In this document: positions 55,301 through 56,325 of the stretch, piece by piece
Numbering within the stretch: the first letter of the stretch is position 1
Layout: each line of letters starts with the position of its first letter
Source: Siphonodentalium dalli
Taxonomy: Eukaryota; Mollusca; Scaphopoda; Gadilida; Siphonodentaliidae
Assembly: GCA_032622095.1 (NCBI GenBank)
Contig: CP136065.1
Location: forward strand, 248,803,474-248,867,473
Direction of reading: 5' to 3'
Length of the DNA stretch: 64,000 nucleotides
The notes under the pieces: model-generated
The model's database searches: none
The model's input: only the letters and a program-made list of their open reading frames with translations
Told to the model about the DNA's origin: nothing
Translations under genes and position numbers: made by a program

Positions 55301-56325
55301 GCCTGTCATTTGCAGAATGAGGTCCCGAGATTCTATAGATATTTGATAAAACTTTCCAGAGAAGATGAGGCTTAAGCAGAATGAGGTCCCCAGAGGGTGA
55401 AGTTAGTGATGCTAGCCTGCTATGCGGGATAGCGTCACTAAATTCACCCTCTGGGGGTAGAGCAATGGACCTTTCCACAGCTGTCAATCAAATAATTATT
55501 ACCAGATATATTCTAGCAATCAGACTGGGCCATGCAGTCGCTTGCTGCAATGAAATTCTGTGTTCACCCTAATTTTGATATCCACGCATACTTTCAGTGT
55601 TAAATTGCCTATAATTATTCAAACACGTTTTTTGTTGTTGAATGTACTGAAATTTCTAATTGCACCATGATGTTGGAAATTCATCCATTTTTCATTTTGC
55701 GTGACATTTAATTTTCATAATTAAAGCAAAAATAATGTATGTTCTCTGGTGTATAATAGCATAAGAACAAGCGCTGTTAAACTAATGAAACTATTTCTGC
55801 AGACGCCTTGTCTCCTATTAACGGTAACCTCCTCCCACTAGGGAATATGTGTAGAAAACTCCATTATTAACTAACGGAACAAAAAGTGACAGATATCGTT
55901 ATTCACGATGCTGCAAAAAAATTATCAGGTAAATCAGACATAACAAATTTTATAAAATTTCTATTTTCTTACCTACAAACGAATCATCAAACTTGATACC
56001 GCTCACGCTGCTTTTGTCATCACCGAATGACGATGATCGTTTATGCGTTTTAACGTTTGGATCGAGCAGGTCGGAGGTAGGAATGACGACAGACACATCT
56101 CTAAGAGATGAATCGCTCTGATGCCTCTTCTTCCTGGCGAGATTCGAACTCACGGGAGATGTGCTTCTGGTCGCCCGGTTCTTCGATTCCTCGTAAGCGG
56201 GAGGAGCGGCCTCATCGAATGACGGGTTGACGTGACCATTACTGCTGGTCAGATCTCTCTGTTGTGATATGCTGTTCAGTCGAATATTCCCGTCCATGCC
56301 ACCAGGAATAGGGTCGTCGTTTGAT
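1103..56325 (-). CDS. SLC4A11: SLC4A11-like transporter (whole gene, 18 exons recovered)
   Basis: Coding exons in transcription order: 56325-55973, 49362-49325, 46167-45963, 44917-44833, 41504-41381, 36921-36724, 31065-30982, 26584-26500, 24156-24034, 20926-20813, 18594-18462, 17151-17078, 15726-15552, 12501-12395, 11122-10951, 9985-9812, 3628-3436, 1333-1103. Every junction is GT-AG and every phase matches. The joined frame is 879 residues from the ATG at 56297-56295, close to vertebrate SLC4A11 (about 875-891). Diagnostic segments include [73 protein letters not shown] and [13 protein letters not shown]. Mammalian SLC4A11 is a plasma-membrane electrogenic H+/NH3 (or H+/OH-) transporter, first reported as a borate transporter and mutated in corneal endothelial dystrophy. 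By inference this protein does acid-base or ammonia transport; the substrate cannot be read from sequence. No internal stop or frameshift is seen in the chosen exons, so the gene looks functional. An exon upstream of 56325, or a missed small phase-1 exon between exons 1 and 2, remains possible. Confidence 0.93.
1304..2905 (-). repeat. 77-bp direct repeat of the exon 18 acceptor (3 copies)
   Basis: tctgatgtagtgattcggtg begins at 1304, 1381 and 2832. The unit covers the first codons of exon 18, its acceptor and adjoining intron. The second and third copies are separated by the 1.37-kb insertion 1444-2814. Confidence 0.9.
1444..2814. mobile_element. Non-autonomous PIF/Harbinger-like element
   Basis: The ends are inverted: ggccaaaaaaaaaaagggtt at the left and aacccttttttttttttggcc-type sequence at the right, extending into ttgattctc/gagaatcaa. 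It is flanked by TTA on both sides (1441-1443, 2815-2817). The neighbouring tandem copy at about 1358-1380 shows the uninterrupted site gatattatttacatag. A 3-bp TTA target and GGCC-type termini fit PIF/Harbinger. No transposase frame survives. A diverged inverted relative lies at about 7150-8215. Confidence 0.75.
2900..3300. mobile_element. Foldback element (gtataaaagtatacattgga family) split by a mariner-like MITE
   Basis: Segments ttggaatggtctattgttta (about 2951) and ctgaacatttcctaagggaa (about 3213), with inverted ttcaacaaacaacc motifs between, recur at 19270-19450 and 56940-57060. The second element, 3040-3171, interrupts it. Confidence 0.55.
3040..3171. mobile_element. Tc1/mariner-like foldback MITE, rearranged copy
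   Basis: Starts cagtaatgccctaagtaatg and ends attactg with TA on both sides. It carries the family body agcagaattatgggtaactt and cggaaatatggcttgttgcc, but the second arm is mostly lost. Confidence 0.75.
3436..3628 (-). CDS. SLC4A11: SLC4A11-like exon 17
   Basis: 193 nt, acceptor ...gactttcag, donor GTAAG. Encodes [40 protein letters not shown] and [20 protein letters not shown]. Vertebrates have [20 protein letters not shown] and [20 protein letters not shown]. The ETRLT motif is a known site of human corneal-dystrophy substitutions and is intact here. The acceptor end is duplicated at 3661-3720. Confidence 0.95.
3601..3720 (-). repeat. 60-bp direct duplication of the exon 17 acceptor
   Basis: Positions 3602-3660 and 3662-3720 are nearly identical (aagcgtgtctcccgcactcg and the following gacaatgctgaaagtcaaa). 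The copy includes the acceptor AG and the VRETRLT codons. The outer copy lies upstream in the intron and lacks the rest of the exon. Confidence 0.92.
4185..5125. mobile_element. Long-form hAT MITE carrying a nested SINE and an internal 25-bp array
   Basis: Left hairpin at 4195-4285, internal body (agtatctatagtctcaaatt) to 4370, then a SINE insertion, then the body resumes (ttaatttgcagaagataaaa). From 4783 to 5005 there are about nine copies of a 25-bp unit (atctcccatagtcattgtgg + cctcg) that is part of the MITE body in other copies. The right hairpin is at 5010-5110. Confidence 0.75.
4381..4691 (+). mobile_element. tRNA-derived SINE with (caat)n tail
   Basis: The 5' head resembles a tRNA: an A-box-like tggctcaatcggttagg and a B box ggttcaaatcc at about 4446. 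The 3' end is ataaaccc followed by four to five caat repeats. Exact 11-bp target duplications ccttaatttgc lie at 4370-4380 and 4692-4702. It is inserted inside the MITE body. Confidence 0.85.
5927..6516. mobile_element. Non-autonomous hAT element
   Basis: Termini cagggttcgcactg and cagcgcggaccctg are inverted repeats. They are flanked by atttgatc (5919-5926) and atttgatg (6517-6524), an 8-bp duplication with one mismatch. The interior repeats atttggcaaaa many times near both ends. No transposase frame. Confidence 0.75.
6568..6973. mobile_element. piggyBac-like TTAA MITE, copy 1
   Basis: Bounded by TTAA; termini ccctttacccaaca and tgttgggtaaaggg are inverted. It contains two hairpin cores (gccaatgcattctcttatat, atgcgagtcgaccat and inverse), then a unique right half with tttggccggttttggccgg. 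Confidence 0.85.
7150..8215. mobile_element. Diverged inverted relative of the 1444-2814 element
   Basis: The reverse complement of 8030-8200 matches 1555-1700 (gaaattagttatatttcaaa, aaggtgtatgtgtgggtatt, gataactatcaggtatat). 7180-7280 matches the inverse of 2590-2700. Inside lies a (tg)n run (7338-7372) and 2.5 copies of a roughly 160-bp unit (7390-7765) built on gatttcgatgaaacttggta and gtgaccttgaccttgaaat. Confidence 0.65.
8428..9225 (+). repeat. 24-bp minisatellite (about 33 units)
   Basis: Unit ctagaccgtcaccatgggga + gaat, with two degenerate joints (gttgtcgtcgctctataaca at about 8977 and 9099). Because 24 is a multiple of three, long frames stay open on both strands ([16 protein letters not shown]); they have no coding support. 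Confidence 0.93.
9359..9760 (+). mobile_element. tRNA-headed SINE with (att)n tail
   Basis: Begins gagctccgtggtccagtggt + tagcgtgtcgg (A-box region); a B-box-like gggttcgcagc lies at about 9420. It ends aatcgctatataaaactggt followed by catt(att)n at 9733-9758. This is a common SINE layout in marine invertebrates. Target duplications were not obvious. It sits just downstream of the exon 16 donor. Confidence 0.65.
9812..9985 (-). CDS. SLC4A11: SLC4A11-like exon 16
   Basis: 174 nt, acceptor ...ttttcttacag, donor GTGAGT. Encodes [40 protein letters not shown] and [17 protein letters not shown]. It aligns almost residue for residue with vertebrate [40 protein letters not shown] and ALALVEERVENGHIYD. 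Confidence 0.95.
10399..10526. repeat. Foldback hairpin element
   Basis: Arms tatcgccggcaacatcatgg + gctacatggagattt pair with aaatctccatgtagcccctg + atgttgccag, and a second short copy atgttgccggagata follows. Relationship to other families is unknown. Confidence 0.6.
10633..10740. mobile_element. Half copy of the Tc1/mariner-like foldback MITE
   Basis: Has the left arm only: cagtaatgctctaattaatc through tcatcggaaagctctcg-type sequence. It lies 210 bp downstream of the exon 15 donor. Confidence 0.75.
10951..11122 (-). CDS. SLC4A11: SLC4A11-like exon 15
   Basis: 172 nt, acceptor ...tattctttcag, donor GTAAGT. Encodes [20 protein letters not shown] then [20 protein letters not shown] and [16 protein letters not shown]. 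Vertebrates have [20 protein letters not shown] and NLVAALVNAPENRL. The acceptor junction is the seed of the 39-bp array next to it. Confidence 0.94.
11107..11470 (-). repeat. 39-bp array derived from the exon 15 acceptor
   Basis: About nine units of plus-strand gtccgactgaaagaatacag followed by atattatctcagcaatatg. Each unit carries a complete acceptor on the minus strand (gtattctttcag|tcggac). The unit is 13 codons long, so all frames stay open over long stretches and give spurious repetitive open frames on both strands. In the true exon frame an upstream decoy acceptor would read into a TGA within a few codons. Confidence 0.93.
11740..11860. repeat. 31-bp tandem repeat, about 4 units
   Basis: Unit acatcgttagaaaggtcaat + acaatcttata repeated with small changes. 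Confidence 0.85.
12395..12501 (-). CDS. SLC4A11: SLC4A11-like exon 14
   Basis: 107 nt, acceptor ...tttgttttcag, donor GTTAGT. Encodes [20 protein letters not shown] then [15 protein letters not shown]. Vertebrates have [20 protein letters not shown] followed by a TM helix. The donor was chosen by phase with exon 15 (a|tc); an earlier GT (GTTAAT) would not join in frame. Confidence 0.93.
12540..12985. mobile_element. hAT-type MITE, long form
   Basis: Two terminal hairpins of the gaggtcccc family (about 12555-12650 and 12868-12962) flank the internal body with ttttgggatatagagaaact. It inserted just upstream of the exon 14 acceptor. Confidence 0.75.
13008..13407. mobile_element. piggyBac-like TTAA MITE, copy 2
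   Basis: Same structure as copy 1, TTAA at both ends; the right terminus has one base lost (gtaaaggtttaa). Fused directly to a partial mariner-like MITE (13408-13498). Confidence 0.85.
13408..13498. mobile_element. Partial Tc1/mariner-like foldback MITE
   Basis: Starts inside the family arm at ccacagcagaattatgggta and ends agagcattactg|ta. The left end is missing, so it is fused to the end of the TTAA MITE. Confidence 0.7.
13554..14161. mobile_element. Probable non-autonomous hAT element
   Basis: Flanked by exact 8-bp duplications tagtaact (13546-13553 and 14162-14169). Both ends are rich in gattcgattcgag-type repeats in inverted orientation (gcgaatcgattcgatgcgat at the left, gattcgattcgagattcgat at the right). 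The outermost bases (agggcgctg / cagggcccc) pair poorly. Confidence 0.6.
14280..14660. repeat. Dispersed repeat with catccggaaa and gacagaccaataacataata
   Basis: Tandem-like internal similarity (gggccataactctattgaaa, agttatcatccagaaac), ending in tggacagaccaataacataa + tacatccc. Related fragments occur at 9215-9290, 23400-24010, 37430-37555, 43010-43200 and 45730-45950. No coding content. Confidence 0.6.
14738..15172. repeat. 26-bp minisatellite beside exon 13 donor copy (about 17 units)
   Basis: Unit ggaacgatgaggtagaacat + atatgt. Single units of the same sequence occur in the intron directly after the exon 13 donor (15470-15535), so the array grew from intronic sequence next to a splice site. 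At 15165-15230 lies a copy of the last part of exon 13 with its donor. Confidence 0.92.
15552..15726 (-). CDS. SLC4A11: SLC4A11-like exon 13 (glycosylated extracellular loop)
   Basis: 175 nt, acceptor ...tttttttcttcag, donor GTGAGT. Begins [20 protein letters not shown] and ends with a TM helix [20 protein letters not shown]; vertebrates have [20 protein letters not shown]. The loop carries two adjacent sequons, NVT (545-547) and NES (550-552), the same place where vertebrate SLC4A11 is N-glycosylated in extracellular loop 3. A competing AG lies 7 nt into the exon (attttcag|gtatt), but only the upstream AG gives the correct phase. The acceptor region is tandemly duplicated at about 15710-15800, and a copy of the donor end lies at 15165-15230. 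Confidence 0.92.
15837..16038. mobile_element. Tc1/mariner-like foldback MITE, complete
   Basis: Near-perfect palindrome: cagtaatgctctaattaatc at the left, gattatttagagcattactg at the right, TA on both sides, arms carrying cagaattatgggtaactttt. It lies about 110 bp upstream of the exon 13 acceptor. Confidence 0.88.
16506..16735. repeat. Dispersed repeat, copy 1 of a 230-bp direct pair
   Basis: Shares gtcattgcatttaattaata-type and gattattctccatttct segments with 19755-19985 in the same orientation. Unclassified. Confidence 0.65.
17078..17151 (-). CDS. SLC4A11: SLC4A11-like exon 12
   Basis: 74 nt, acceptor ...ctttcctacag, donor GTAAGT. Encodes [20 protein letters not shown] then NLAL; the vertebrate counterpart is [20 protein letters not shown]. 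Just upstream, at 17165-17350, three copies of a roughly 60-bp AT-rich intronic unit follow the acceptor region. Confidence 0.93.
17397..17659. mobile_element. TTAA MITE with a different terminus (ccctttcatgactcgagc)
   Basis: TTAA at both ends; the termini ccctttcatgac... and ...gtcatggaagtg are inverted. The interior has the same hairpin core (ccagtgcattctcttatata, gagtctcccataggg) as the ccctttaccc family. Truncated relative at 60193-60350. Confidence 0.75.
18462..18594 (-). CDS. SLC4A11: SLC4A11-like exon 11
   Basis: 133 nt, acceptor ...ttttattgcag, donor GTAGGT. Encodes [20 protein letters not shown] then [20 protein letters not shown]. It aligns with vertebrate [20 protein letters not shown] and [20 protein letters not shown], a membrane helix of the transporter core. 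Confidence 0.94.
18654..18947. repeat. Large foldback (about 290 bp)
   Basis: Left arm ataagcgagatcactgagtc + gcggtcatattgtattcatc pairs with gatgaatacaatatgaccgc + gactcagtgatctcgcttat. The centre has several attccatatatggaat palindromes. Confidence 0.88.
18955..19235. mobile_element. CGAG double-hairpin element, copy A
   Basis: tatatagaggatctcaaacg, then arm 1, ccgagt, arm 2, loop ccgaggtttaccgagg, arm 2', gacgagg, arm 1', acgagt, then tttttatcacatgatca and a tail shared with copy B (atcgaaaacaacaat, cgtgtctatta). Confidence 0.8.
19469..19752. mobile_element. piggyBac-like TTAA MITE, truncated (reverse)
   Basis: Begins TTAAccctttacccaacaaa and runs through the unique half into the hairpin core, then stops abruptly inside ttctcttatatat at about 19752, where the 230-bp dispersed repeat takes over. 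Confidence 0.8.
20283..20600. repeat. 66-bp tandem repeat, about 4.5 units
   Basis: Unit ggataactactcatcaatga + tgctttagcatagaaagggt + taaacttattatctgaacat + ttcct. The sequence matches the end of the foldback family at 2900-3300, so the array arose from a transposon end. Confidence 0.88.
20813..20926 (-). CDS. SLC4A11: SLC4A11-like exon 10
   Basis: 114 nt, acceptor ...attatatttcag, donor GTAAGT. Encodes [20 protein letters not shown] then [17 protein letters not shown]; vertebrates have [20 protein letters not shown] and [13 protein letters not shown]. This is one of the most conserved SLC4 segments. The 5' half is duplicated upstream (20940-21175). Confidence 0.95.
20940..21175 (-). repeat. 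Partial tandem copies of exon 10 5' half and acceptor
   Basis: Three degenerate copies: about 20943-21027, 21028-21083 (partial) and 21085-21175. Each keeps the aacatctgaa acceptor junction and, in the first and third, the exon segment through the [12 protein letters not shown] codons. They stop well before the exon 10 donor, so they cannot form complete exons. Divergence increases away from the real exon. Confidence 0.85.
21180..24030. other. Intron 9, mostly unclassified AT-rich sequence
   Basis: No exon found. 21485-21790 has a TATA-like tatatatag and an aataaag about 110 bp later, a layout possible for a solo LTR but without defined ends. 22100-22310 repeats aacgctctttattgtct three times. 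23400-24010 is a copy of the catccggaaa-type dispersed repeat. Confidence 0.4.
24034..24156 (-). CDS. SLC4A11: SLC4A11-like exon 9 (TM1)
   Basis: 123 nt, acceptor ...tcattgcag, donor GTAAGT. Encodes [20 protein letters not shown] then [20 protein letters not shown]. It aligns with vertebrate [20 protein letters not shown] and IAFGSLNDENTDG. This is the first transmembrane helix and following loop of the SLC4 transporter domain. Confidence 0.94.
24415..24612. repeat. 22-bp minisatellite, about 9 units
   Basis: Unit cgtgtttgatgctgaagtaa + tt, with acat/acgt variants, in intron 8 about 260 bp upstream of exon 9. Confidence 0.9.
25011..25190. mobile_element. CGAG double-hairpin element, copy F (partial)
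   Basis: Outer arms acagaacacaatgtgcatc and gatgcaagttgtgttctgt; inner arms gttgtggatggtgca and tgcaccatccacaac; centre cgcgagagcgtagctcgagc. Flanked by units of the 33-bp array, so it is an insertion. Confidence 0.6.
25500..26499 (-). repeat. 33-bp array derived from the exon 8 donor junction
   Basis: The unit on the plus strand is about 33 bp (gtctgtataatcagatatat followed by aatgtaacatacc). About 5 units lie at 26345-26499 and about 16 at 25500-26017, split by a foldback insertion at 26018-26345. Two further units lie at 24953-25010 beyond another hairpin. On the minus strand each unit reads HYISDYTDG|gtatgt, the end of exon 8 with its donor. The unit length is 11 codons, so the first few copies continue exon 8 in frame (repeats of [11 protein letters not shown]) before single-base changes break the frame. 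Confidence 0.9.
26018..26345. mobile_element. CGAG double-hairpin element, copy B (insertion in the 33-bp array)
   Basis: Nearly the same arms as copy A (tctattttatacggaattta), same junctions and flanks. The 33-bp array stops at 26017 and resumes at about 26346, so the element is about 328 bp including the tail with gtgacgtcatcgcacgcg. Confidence 0.82.
26500..26584 (-). CDS. SLC4A11: SLC4A11-like exon 8 (GIRED motif, entry to the membrane domain)
   Basis: 85 nt, acceptor ...gtttttttcag and donor GTATGT. Encodes [20 protein letters not shown] then HYISDYTDG; vertebrates have [23 protein letters not shown]. The last 33 nt plus the donor have been amplified downstream, so several identical donors follow in the intron. 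Confidence 0.92.
27290..27590. repeat. About 37-bp tandem repeat
   Basis: Unit ttctctgttttgataagtac + agtatacttattcatta repeated about 8 times with small indels. The preceding 700 bp of intron shows nothing recognisable. Confidence 0.85.
27755..28070. repeat. 114-bp tandem repeat, 2.8 units
   Basis: Unit starts aaatacaagtgaatttatta and includes gggatttaccaacaagcgtt + ggatgctttataatgtggta. Copies one and two are almost identical. Confidence 0.9.
28180..28588. mobile_element. hAT-type MITE, long form
   Basis: Termini caagccttgatacagtgtct and cactatttcaaggcttg, two gaggtcccc hairpins, full internal body. Flanks ttagatat / tttgataa are not a convincing duplication. Confidence 0.8.
28627..29022. 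mobile_element. piggyBac-like TTAA MITE, copy 3
   Basis: Complete, TTAA on both sides; two hairpin cores and the unique right half. Confidence 0.87.
29023..30225. other. Intron 7 stretch, nothing recognised
   Basis: AT-rich, no exon, RNA gene or family repeat seen. Confidence 0.4.
30231..30825. repeat. 26-bp GC-rich minisatellite (about 23 units)
   Basis: Unit gggaccatgcgtgcgggcca + ggtttt. All six frames stay open for long runs ([20 protein letters not shown]); composition is far more GC-rich than its surroundings. No coding support. Confidence 0.93.
30982..31065 (-). CDS. SLC4A11: SLC4A11-like exon 7 (linker before the membrane domain)
   Basis: 84 nt, phase 0-0, acceptor ...gtctacaag (weak) and donor GTAATT. 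Encodes [20 protein letters not shown] then YVFFDEAP, a basic linker corresponding to the poorly conserved vertebrate stretch before PPKCKDFVPFGKG. It is supported by phase, by an uninterrupted reading and by position, not by strong similarity. A 26-bp minisatellite starts about 150 bp downstream in the intron. Confidence 0.7.
31195..31676. repeat. 24-bp minisatellite (about 20 units)
   Basis: Unit actataaatgccctagctga + accc, alternating with gctgcagcc variants, in intron 6. Confidence 0.92.
31851..32048. repeat. 52-bp tandem repeat, 4 units
   Basis: Unit catccaacaccacatcctat + atccccaatccggtgcttat + acaagtatatta. Confidence 0.92.
32060..34370. other. Intron 6 stretch around the inverted repeat
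   Basis: Sequence on either side of 33157-33628 has no intact frame. The reading from the ATG at 32913 is broken by many stops; it could be a decayed transposase, but no motif supports a call. Confidence 0.3.
33157..33628. repeat. 470-bp inverted-repeat element
   Basis: Ends atggggtcattgtcacaagg and ccttgtgacaatgaccccat are exact inverses. Both arms repeat gtagccagctttt/aaaagctggctac motifs. The centre is unique and includes atatgacgtcatcgcg. Confidence 0.82.
34567..34828. mobile_element. Tc1/mariner-like foldback MITE with a partial internal duplication
   Basis: Full arms with TA at both ends. The second arm contains an extra tgaatggcaacaaggcatat segment, so it is longer than the 202-214-bp copies. 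Confidence 0.87.
34920..35312. repeat. 20-bp minisatellite (about 19 units)
   Basis: Unit gcatacagtcaaagtgcaat with agtgtgatgcagacagtcaa variants; a short higher-order pattern repeats near 35100, 35170 and 35255. Confidence 0.9.
35848..35919. mobile_element. Minimal Tc1/mariner-like MITE (72 bp)
   Basis: Only the terminal parts of both arms remain (cagtaatgccctaattaatc ... gattaattagggcattactg), with TA flanks. Confidence 0.85.
36470..36682. mobile_element. Tc1/mariner-like foldback MITE, complete
   Basis: Near-perfect palindrome with TA flanks, 41 bp downstream of the exon 6 donor. Confidence 0.88.
36724..36921 (-). CDS. SLC4A11: SLC4A11-like exon 6
   Basis: 198 nt, phase 0 at both ends; acceptor ...aattttttcag. 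The donor AAG|GTTGGT is weak but gives the right phase. Encodes [20 protein letters not shown], then [19 protein letters not shown] and a polar tail ending FDDDKDK. Vertebrate counterparts are [20 protein letters not shown] and [20 protein letters not shown], the end of the cytosolic domain. A TA-flanked foldback MITE (36470-36682) lies 41 bp past the donor. Confidence 0.92.
37036..37215. mobile_element. CGAG double-hairpin element, copy C
   Basis: Arm 1 cgctgcagtgaattgatctg, junction cgagt, arm 2 tgaagaggtcagatcgctgg, loop cgagccgccgcaggcgtcga, then arms in inverse with acgagacgag between, ending ggtttattatatgacatg. Confidence 0.75.
37663..37916. mobile_element. hAT-type MITE, short form (254 bp), exact 8-bp TSD
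   Basis: Termini caagccttgaaatagtgtgt and its inverse; exact duplications ctcaatga at 37655-37662 and 37917-37924. Two gaggtcccc hairpins with the internal body deleted. Confidence 0.93.
38041..39200. repeat. Dispersed block, paralogous to 62683-63665; includes CGAG copy D
   Basis: Shares tagcattactccagct, tgtattacaatttat, ttttggacat, ataaatagaat, tgtgtcttattttaaatat, and, near its end, tttttgtgtcaaaaaattca with 62683-63665. The hairpin at 38498-38640 (copy D) has loop ccttgccaaaggctcgg and arms ccccagtttatag / ctataaactgggg. A hAT MITE is inserted at 38692-38945. Confidence 0.8.
38692..38945. mobile_element. hAT-type MITE, short form (254 bp), exact 8-bp TSD
   Basis: Same 254-bp form as 37663-37916; exact duplications ttaacacg at 38684-38691 and 38946-38953. 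Confidence 0.93.
39225..39350. mobile_element. Tc1/mariner-like MITE, mostly right arm
   Basis: Ends gcattactg|ta; carries gagctttcggatgaatggca and the family arm, with only a stub of the left arm (attccctaagtaatcaaccc). Confidence 0.75.
39683..40120. mobile_element. hAT-type MITE, long form, terminus variant
   Basis: Left agtctgcaaataatgtgtct, right cactatttgcagtcttg; two gaggtcccc hairpins and the internal body. Confidence 0.75.
40842..41362. mobile_element. TTAA MITE with terminus ccctttcagtgccagg
   Basis: TTAA at both ends; ccctttcagtgccaggtccg at left, cggc/ctggcactgaaaggg at right. Contains one hairpin core of the shared type (gccaatgcattcccttatat, atgcgagtcgacc and inverse). Relatives at 52498-52739 and 57070-57339. 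Confidence 0.83.
41381..41504 (-). CDS. SLC4A11: SLC4A11-like exon 5
   Basis: 124 nt, phase 2 in and phase 0 out, donor GTAAGT. Encodes [20 protein letters not shown], then [21 protein letters not shown]. It aligns with vertebrate LQKRHVCISRLVRPQNWGE and NSCEVRFVILVLAPPKMKS of the cytosolic domain. A TTAA-flanked MITE ends only 13 bp past the donor hexamer. The acceptor side is the edge of a long array of acceptor copies. Confidence 0.92.
41505..42965 (-). repeat. Tandem array of exon 5 acceptor junctions
   Basis: About 28 copies, including the real one, of the exon 5 5' end with its acceptor (plus-strand ggtacattacacctgt). Units are about 45-60 bp and carry either gtgaacaaatt or gtaaaaaaatt tails; the second type gives a good pyrimidine tract plus CAG on the minus strand. 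A higher-order period is visible: the variant containing aaaagtaattaaccgtata at about 41660 recurs at about 42267, roughly 607 bp away. The last units (from about 42840) are longer and diverged. Confidence 0.9.
43279..44832 (-). repeat. Tandem array of exon 4 copies (exon body plus donor)
   Basis: Seventeen copies of the exon 4 donor junction (plus-strand acttacatggcac) can be counted from 43279 to 44826, counting the founder. Most units are 104 bp; a minority are about 78-82 bp. The 104-bp units carry a 23-bp internal duplication inside the exon body (plus-strand gatctaaactctgatcgtag...), which shifts the reading frame. Six short units lack it and stay in frame; two of these also have a 3-bp deletion. 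Only a spacer of about 14 nt separates one copy's donor from the next copy's body, too short for an intron. The copies therefore lie inside intron 4 as exon-like decoys. Confidence 0.92.
44833..44917 (-). CDS. SLC4A11: SLC4A11-like exon 4 (founder copy of a 17-copy exon array)
   Basis: 85 nt, acceptor ...attcttccag and donor GTAAGT; encodes [17 protein letters not shown] then [10 protein letters not shown], with Ile and Met split at the ends. It aligns with vertebrate HLLSDTIQGVTATVTG and RYQQSWLCIICTM. This is the transcriptionally most upstream copy and the only one with a normal polypyrimidine acceptor. It is of the short type, without the 23-bp frameshifting insertion, so I take it as the exon that is used. 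Confidence 0.88.
44968..45075. repeat. 21-bp tandem repeat, about 5 units
   Basis: Unit gacttgttgaaatcattccg + a, in intron 3 just upstream of the exon 4 acceptor. Confidence 0.88.
45336..45645. mobile_element. piggyBac-like TTAA MITE, internally deleted (reverse)
   Basis: TTAA at both ends, unique half intact, one complete hairpin core and a remnant of the second. Confidence 0.83.
45963..46167 (-). CDS. SLC4A11: SLC4A11-like exon 3 (cytosolic domain)
   Basis: Encodes residues 122-189, starting [20 protein letters not shown]. Acceptor ...aatcttgcag, donor GTGAGT. It aligns with vertebrate SLC4A11 [20 protein letters not shown] and continues through [16 protein letters not shown] and [10 protein letters not shown], which correspond to ETATSLDNVLRTMLRRF and LLMAMLFTDAG. 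This is the first half of the SLC4 cytosolic domain, a phosphotransferase-like (PTS-EIIA-type) fold. The open frame past the donor is intron: it runs into a poly-C stretch and MITE sequence. Confidence 0.93.
46348..46735. mobile_element. piggyBac-like TTAA MITE, copy 4
   Basis: Complete, TTAA flanks; 180 bp upstream of the exon 3 acceptor. Confidence 0.87.
47020..47400. repeat. Copies of the aagatggctgc repeat
   Basis: Two units related to 58380-59215 (aatatggctgccagcggcca, ccaagatggcaactggtggc, gatcagatgagggatgtggc). Confidence 0.7.
47700..49300. other. Intron 2 stretch, nothing recognised
   Basis: AT-rich, no exon or family repeat apart from a short hairpin-core remnant at about 48855-48885 (ggccagtgtgttctcttgta). 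Confidence 0.4.
49325..49362 (-). CDS. SLC4A11: SLC4A11-like exon 2 (38-nt microexon)
   Basis: A short exon with acceptor ...taattacag and donor GTGAG, phase 1 in and phase 0 out. It encodes the end of a split Asp followed by [12 protein letters not shown], which matches the vertebrate segment just before the KLKNF motif (SGGCVLLHTSRKY). It links exon 1 to exon 3 in frame. The vertebrate stretch before this is somewhat longer, so one further small exon between 49363 and 55972 is possible but was not found. Confidence 0.75.
49422..49540. mobile_element. hAT-type MITE, single hairpin remnant
   Basis: Left terminus caagccttgaaatagtatgt and one gaggtcccc hairpin; right part missing. Confidence 0.75.
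50340..50710 (-). pseudogene. LINE reverse-transcriptase C-terminal fragment
   Basis: The minus-strand reading at about 50400-50500 gives [20 protein letters not shown] followed by [15 protein letters not shown]. This resembles the extreme C terminus of many non-LTR retrotransposon polymerases (FFPRTIREWNSLP-type motif followed by a F-x-x-R segment). Upstream frames are broken. Short poly-T stretches follow at 50280-50330 on the plus strand, that is, poly-A after the fragment. Confidence 0.55.
50900..51315. repeat. Degenerate GT-rich minisatellite
   Basis: Irregular units of about 20-42 bp built on ggcttgtccctggtcgggtg and tcagtttgtcccgggt. Open frames on both strands ([12 protein letters not shown]) are by-products. 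Confidence 0.88.
51481..51880. mobile_element. piggyBac-like TTAA MITE, copy 5
   Basis: Complete, TTAA flanks. Confidence 0.87.
52015..52500. repeat. 250-bp direct repeat, two copies
   Basis: caaagtccgaaaactaacaa at 52051 recurs at 52308; attgcagtcatcaaa, ctcgctcatttaacaac and acaaattttatttcaaattc follow in both. Unclassified. Confidence 0.75.
52498..52739. mobile_element. TTAA MITE of the gtgccagg family (reverse)
   Basis: Ends actttgagtgccaggggccg and cctggcactcaaagggttaa; one shared hairpin core. The left TTAA is mutated. Confidence 0.75.
53158..53365 (+). pseudogene. Retrotransposon polymerase 3' fragment with CCHC-like motif
   Basis: The plus-strand reading gives [20 protein letters not shown], then [20 protein letters not shown] and ERALFLREY before a stop. 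C-x2-C...H-x4-C with EHFL is typical of the C-terminal end of LINE polymerases. The frame has a stop just upstream, so it is a remnant. Confidence 0.6.
53574..53786. mobile_element. Tc1/mariner-like foldback MITE, complete
   Basis: Near-perfect palindrome with TA flanks, cagttatgccataaataatc at left and inverse at right. Confidence 0.88.
54040..54185. mobile_element. CGAG double-hairpin element, copy G
   Basis: Arm 1 gtgtacagtatgtgtttttc, junction tgagt, arm 2 ccaggttgtggt, loop containing ggacgag, arm 2' accacaacctgg, junction acgag, arm 1' in inverse ending tgtacacaacattgtataat. Confidence 0.65.
55188..55310. repeat. 15-bp array made of a MITE terminus (about 8 units)
   Basis: Unit agtttagtgtgcctg, identical to the outer terminus of one gaggtcccc MITE subtype; it runs straight into tcatttgcagaatgaggtcc. 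Confidence 0.9.
55311..55460. mobile_element. hAT-type MITE, damaged
   Basis: First hairpin cut after gaggtcccgag, then gataaaactttccagagaag and a complete second hairpin to about 55457. Confidence 0.7.
55973..56325 (-). CDS. SLC4A11: SLC4A11-like exon 1 (first recovered; N-terminal cytosolic tail)
   Basis: The acceptor is ...cattggcag at 56326 and the donor is GTAAG at 55972. The first visible Met is at 56297-56295, but nine in-frame codons precede it (SNDDPIPGG) after a good acceptor, so the true start may lie in an earlier exon. The segment is hydrophilic and low in complexity, rich in Ser, Arg and Asp, as expected for the disordered N-terminal tail of SLC4 proteins. It carries a PPAY motif (residues 32-35 from this Met), a PPxY-type ligand for WW-domain proteins such as Nedd4-family ligases, and basic Ser clusters ([17 protein letters not shown]) that could be phosphorylation sites. 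The tail itself is not conserved with vertebrates; assignment rests on frame, phase and the downstream exons. Confidence 0.85.
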